A DNA stretch of 64,000 bases. Source: Kitasatospora terrestris (lineage in GTDB: Bacteria; Actinomycetota; Actinomycetes; Streptomycetales; Streptomycetaceae). A program made the position numbers and the translations under genes. The stretch spans positions 1,736,001 through 1,800,000 of the forward strand of contig NZ_BAABIS010000001.1 in the NCBI RefSeq assembly GCF_039542905.1, in the 5' to 3' direction. Each line of letters opens with the position of its first letter. Within the stretch, counting starts at the first letter, position 1. The notes below the pieces were generated by a model. That model saw nothing but the letters and a program-made list of their open reading frames with translations. It was not told where the DNA came from and ran no database searches. Positions 62,252 through 64,000 of the stretch are shown in pieces.

Positions 62252-62455
62252 ATGAGTGACATGACCGGCCTGGTGGCCGCCTTCGCCGACCTCTGGACCC
62301 CGCAGGACAACGGATCCGGAGCCCCCGTGCGCATCAGCGGCCACGAGGCCGACCGCCTCGCCGCGATGCCCCGACCCGTCGCCCGCACCCCCCGCACCGA
62401 CCGCCCGCTGCTCCCGCTCCGCCGCCGCCCGAGCCTGCGCCGCGCCCACGCCTAG
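62252..62455 (+). CDS. Small basic protein (67 aa)
   Basis: 67 aa, ATG 62252. A strong ribosome site (GGAAGGAG) about 9 nt upstream argues that it is real. N-terminal MSDMTGLVAAFADLWTP is followed by a polar, Arg/Pro-rich C-terminus (RPLLPLRRRPSLRRAHA), so it may bind nucleic acid or be disordered. No family is recognised. It lies between the PhzF-like gene (divergent) and the VOC gene. Confidence 0.5.
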   Translation: MSDMTGLVAAFADLWTPQDNGSGAPVRISGHEADRLAAMPRPVARTPRTDRPLLPLRRRPSLRRAHA

Positions 62456-62505
62456 GGCCGTGCGGCGGGTGGCGCCCCGGCCGGGGATCGGGAATGCTCG
62501 CACGC

Positions 62506-62898
62506 ATGGTTTCGGTGGTGCAGAACGTCGCGATCGACTGTGCGGACGCCTACGGGCTGGCCCGCTTCTGGAGCGAGGTGACCGGCCGTCCGCAGCACCC
62601 GACGGACCGCCCGGGTGACCCGGAGGCCCAGGTGATGCTGGCGGAGGGCCCGATCCTGCACTTCAACCAGGTGCCCGAGCCGAAGACCGGCAAGAACCGG
62701 CTCCACCTGTGCCTGCGCCCGGAGACCAGCCGCGACGAAGAGGTCGAACGGCTGCTCGGCATCGGCGCGACCCTCGTCGCCGACCGCCGCAACCCCGACG
62801 GCTCGGGCTGGGCGGTGCTCGCCGACCCCGAGGGCAACGAGTTCTGCGTGCTGCGCAGCGAGTCCGACCGGGCCGCGGCGGGCGCCGCCGGCTCGTAG
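62506..62898 (+). CDS. VOC/glyoxalase-like protein
   Basis: 130 aa. ATG 62506 begins VSVVQNVAIDCADAYGLARF, the usual first strand of a glyoxalase-like domain; ATG 62494 is an alternative. Other landmarks: WSEVTGRPQ, LHFNQVPEPKTGKNRLHLCL and LADPEGNEFCVL, with Glu near the C-terminus as a possible metal ligand. It belongs to the streptomycete glyoxalase-like group of unknown substrate. Same strand as the methyltransferase 71 nt downstream. Confidence 0.8.
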   Translation: MVSVVQNVAIDCADAYGLARFWSEVTGRPQHPTDRPGDPEAQVMLAEGPILHFNQVPEPKTGKNRLHLCLRPETSRDEEVERLLGIGATLVADRRNPDGSGWAVLADPEGNEFCVLRSESDRAAAGAAGS

Positions 62899-62969
62899 CG
62901 AGACCGACCGCCGCGCCACGCGGGGGAACCTGGTCGACCGGCACGGCACCGGCTGACATCCTCGGTGCC

Positions 62970-63767
62970 ATGGGTACCTTCGAGGAGCTGGTGGCGGAGG
63001 GCGAGGCCGTCCCCACCGAGGGCTGGGACTTCACCTGGTTCACCGGCCGCGCCACCGAGCAGCGGCCGTCCTGGGGGTACGCCGGACTGCTGGCCGACCG
63101 GATGGCCGACGCCACCGCCGCGCTCGACCTGCAGACCGGCGGCGGCGAGGTGCTGGCCGCGGTGCCCGTCGCCCCGCCGGTCCTCGCCGCGACCGAGGCG
63201 TGGCCGCCGAACCTCGCCATCGCCCGCGCCAATCTCGCCGGGTTCGGCGCCACCGTGGTCGAGGCGGAGGTCACCGACGACCTCCCGTTCCCCGACGGCG
63301 CGTTCGACCTGGTGGTCAGCCGGCACCCGGTGGCGACCCGCTGGGACGAGGTGCACCGGGTGCTGCGCCCCGGCGGCCGGTACCTGTCCCAGCAGGTCGG
63401 CTCAGGATCGGTCCGCGAGCTGACCGAGTTCATGATGGGCCCCTCCCCCGCGCCGCTGCACCCCGTCGCACCACCGCCGACCACCACGTACGCGGGCGCC
63501 CTGCCGATCGACGCCGTCACGGCCGCCGAACTGGCCGGCCTCACCGTGGTGGACGTGCGGCAGGAGGCGCTGCGGATGGAGTTCCACGACCTCGCGGCGG
63601 TGGTGCACTTCCTGCGCAAGGTGGTCTGGATCGTCCCCGGCTTCACCGTCGACGCCTACCGCGAGCGCCTTGCCACCCTGCACGCCTTCATGGAGCGCCA
63701 CGGCCCGTTCGTCGCCCACTCCCAGCGCTACCTGGTCGAGGCCGTCCGCCGGACGCCGGCCGCCTAG
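62970..63767 (+). CDS. SAM-dependent methyltransferase
   Basis: 265 aa, ATG 62970. Class I Rossmann layout: LDLQTGGGEVLAAV (motif I with GGG), NLAIARANLAGFGATVVEAE, and DGAFDLVVSRHPV (motif IV), then RVLRPGGRYLSQQVG, a typical post-I segment, and a C-terminal subdomain (WIVPGFTVDAYRERL). The motif-I sequence GGGEV is a variant of D/E-x-G-x-G-x-G, as in UbiE-like methyltransferases. The substrate is unknown. Confidence 0.85.
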   Translation: MGTFEELVAEGEAVPTEGWDFTWFTGRATEQRPSWGYAGLLADRMADATAALDLQTGGGEVLAAVPVAPPVLAATEAWPPNLAIARANLAGFGATVVEAEVTDDLPFPDGAFDLVVSRHPVATRWDEVHRVLRPGGRYLSQQVGSGSVRELTEFMMGPSPAPLHPVAPPPTTTYAGALPIDAVTAAELAGLTVVDVRQEALRMEFHDLAAVVHFLRKVVWIVPGFTVDAYRERLATLHAFMERHGPFVAHSQRYLVEAVRRTPAA

Positions 63768-63813
63768 GCCCCGCCGGATACGGCCACGCTCGGGTCCACC
63801 CGAACGACCTCGC

Positions 63814-63827
63814 TGTGAACGTACACA
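63814..63827. promoter_or_regulatory. Operator-like palindrome, copy 1
   Basis: TGTGAACGTACACA matches the palindrome TGTGNACGTNCACA, a central-CG operator typical of LacI-type regulators. It lies 46 nt upstream of the -35 box of the last gene. Confidence 0.55.
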
Positions 63828-63872
63828 CCACAAGTCCCCGGATTCAGGCGGATAACAGTGGATGATGAGGCA

Positions 63873-63903
63873 TTGACAGGTGACATCCCGGTTTCCGTAC
63901 TGT
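63873..63903 (+). promoter_or_regulatory. Promoter for the secreted-protein gene
   Basis: TTGACA (63873-63878) and TACTGT (63898-63903) are 19 nt apart, slightly long. The expected start site near 63909 falls inside operator copy 2. Confidence 0.5.
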
Positions 63904-63914
63904 GAACGTGCACA
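63901..63914. promoter_or_regulatory. Operator-like palindrome, copy 2
   Basis: TGTGAACGTGCACA differs from copy 1 in one base and overlaps the -10 box and start site, where a bound repressor would block transcription. The identical preceding C makes a 15-base repeat CTGTGAACGTRCACA. Confidence 0.6.
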
Positions 63915-63959
63915 GTCGCCGTCCGGCCACCTGGCCACGCGTCCGTTCCGGGAGGACCC

Positions 63960-64000
63960 TTGCACCGCCGTCTCGTTCTCGCCGCCGCCACCGCGCTCGC
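63960..64000 (+). CDS. Start of a probable secreted protein (cut by window end)
   Basis: Partial gene, 13 codons visible: TTG 63960 preceded by GGGAGGA (about 4 nt spacing), then HRRLVLAAATALA, a typical basic plus hydrophobic signal-peptide start. The strong promoter and two operator-like sites upstream imply tight regulation, for example of a solute-binding lipoprotein. Function cannot be told from the visible part, and TTG as start is a guess based on the ribosome site. Confidence 0.5.
   Translation, partial: MHRRLVLAAATAL

Overview
The window is very GC-rich with strong third-position GC bias, many GTG/TTG starts, Shine-Dalgarno sites of the GGAGG type, and gene families typical of mycelial actinomycetes: an NsdA-like helix-turn-helix/TPR regulator, a DUF397 protein, a predicted LAXTG sortase substrate, and MscL with a Cys-rich tail. 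It is best read as a chromosomal segment of a streptomycete (Streptomyces or Kitasatospora; I cannot separate them here). I saw no tRNA, rRNA, CRISPR array, insertion sequence or phage gene.

Region 1 (1-10.8 kb) holds the end of a membrane GT2 glycosyltransferase. It is followed by an unusual three-part surface-polysaccharide enzyme (acyltransferase-3, SGNH and GH16). Convergent to these is a three-gene operon for an SMC/kleisin-like complex resembling MukFEB, MksFEB or Wadjet JetABC, with no JetD-like nuclease gene beside it. Region 2 (10.8-28 kb) is mostly metabolic and housekeeping: a membrane protein with a ferritin-like protein, orphan pxpA, glpD, an SDR, uppP, a YcnI-like copper protein, a HEAT-like protein, the NsdA-like regulator, an APH-fold kinase, an acyl-CoA dehydrogenase homologue, DUF397 and an orphan DhaM.

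Region 3 (28-52.7 kb) is a long cell-surface polysaccharide locus. It encodes a nucleotide-sugar epimerase, a NeuD/PglD-type acyltransferase, a PglC-type initiating phosphoglycosyltransferase, four GT4 enzymes, an HpnB-like GT2, two CE4 deacetylases, a Wzm/Wzt-type ABC exporter, a Wzz-like ATPase, a Wzy-like membrane protein, a GNAT protein and a DegT aminotransferase. These could together initiate, build, modify, length-control and export one or two glycans. Genes of other kinds are interspersed: MurI-like, SPFH, a monothiol DsbA-like protein, methyltransferase and sortase-substrate genes.

Region 4 (52.7-64 kb) has mscL, a low-complexity Gln/Pro/Gly/Tyr protein, a MOSC protein, a beta-helix/AAA+ fusion, a DeoR regulator, a DUF4419 protein, a PLP-dependent cysteine-synthase-fold enzyme, a PhzF-like isomerase, a VOC protein and a methyltransferase. 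It ends at the start of a probable secreted protein whose promoter carries two copies of a LacI-type operator-like palindrome. Strong GC hairpins sit after several genes, and several starts lie 6-8 nt from a -10-like hexamer, suggesting leaderless mRNAs.
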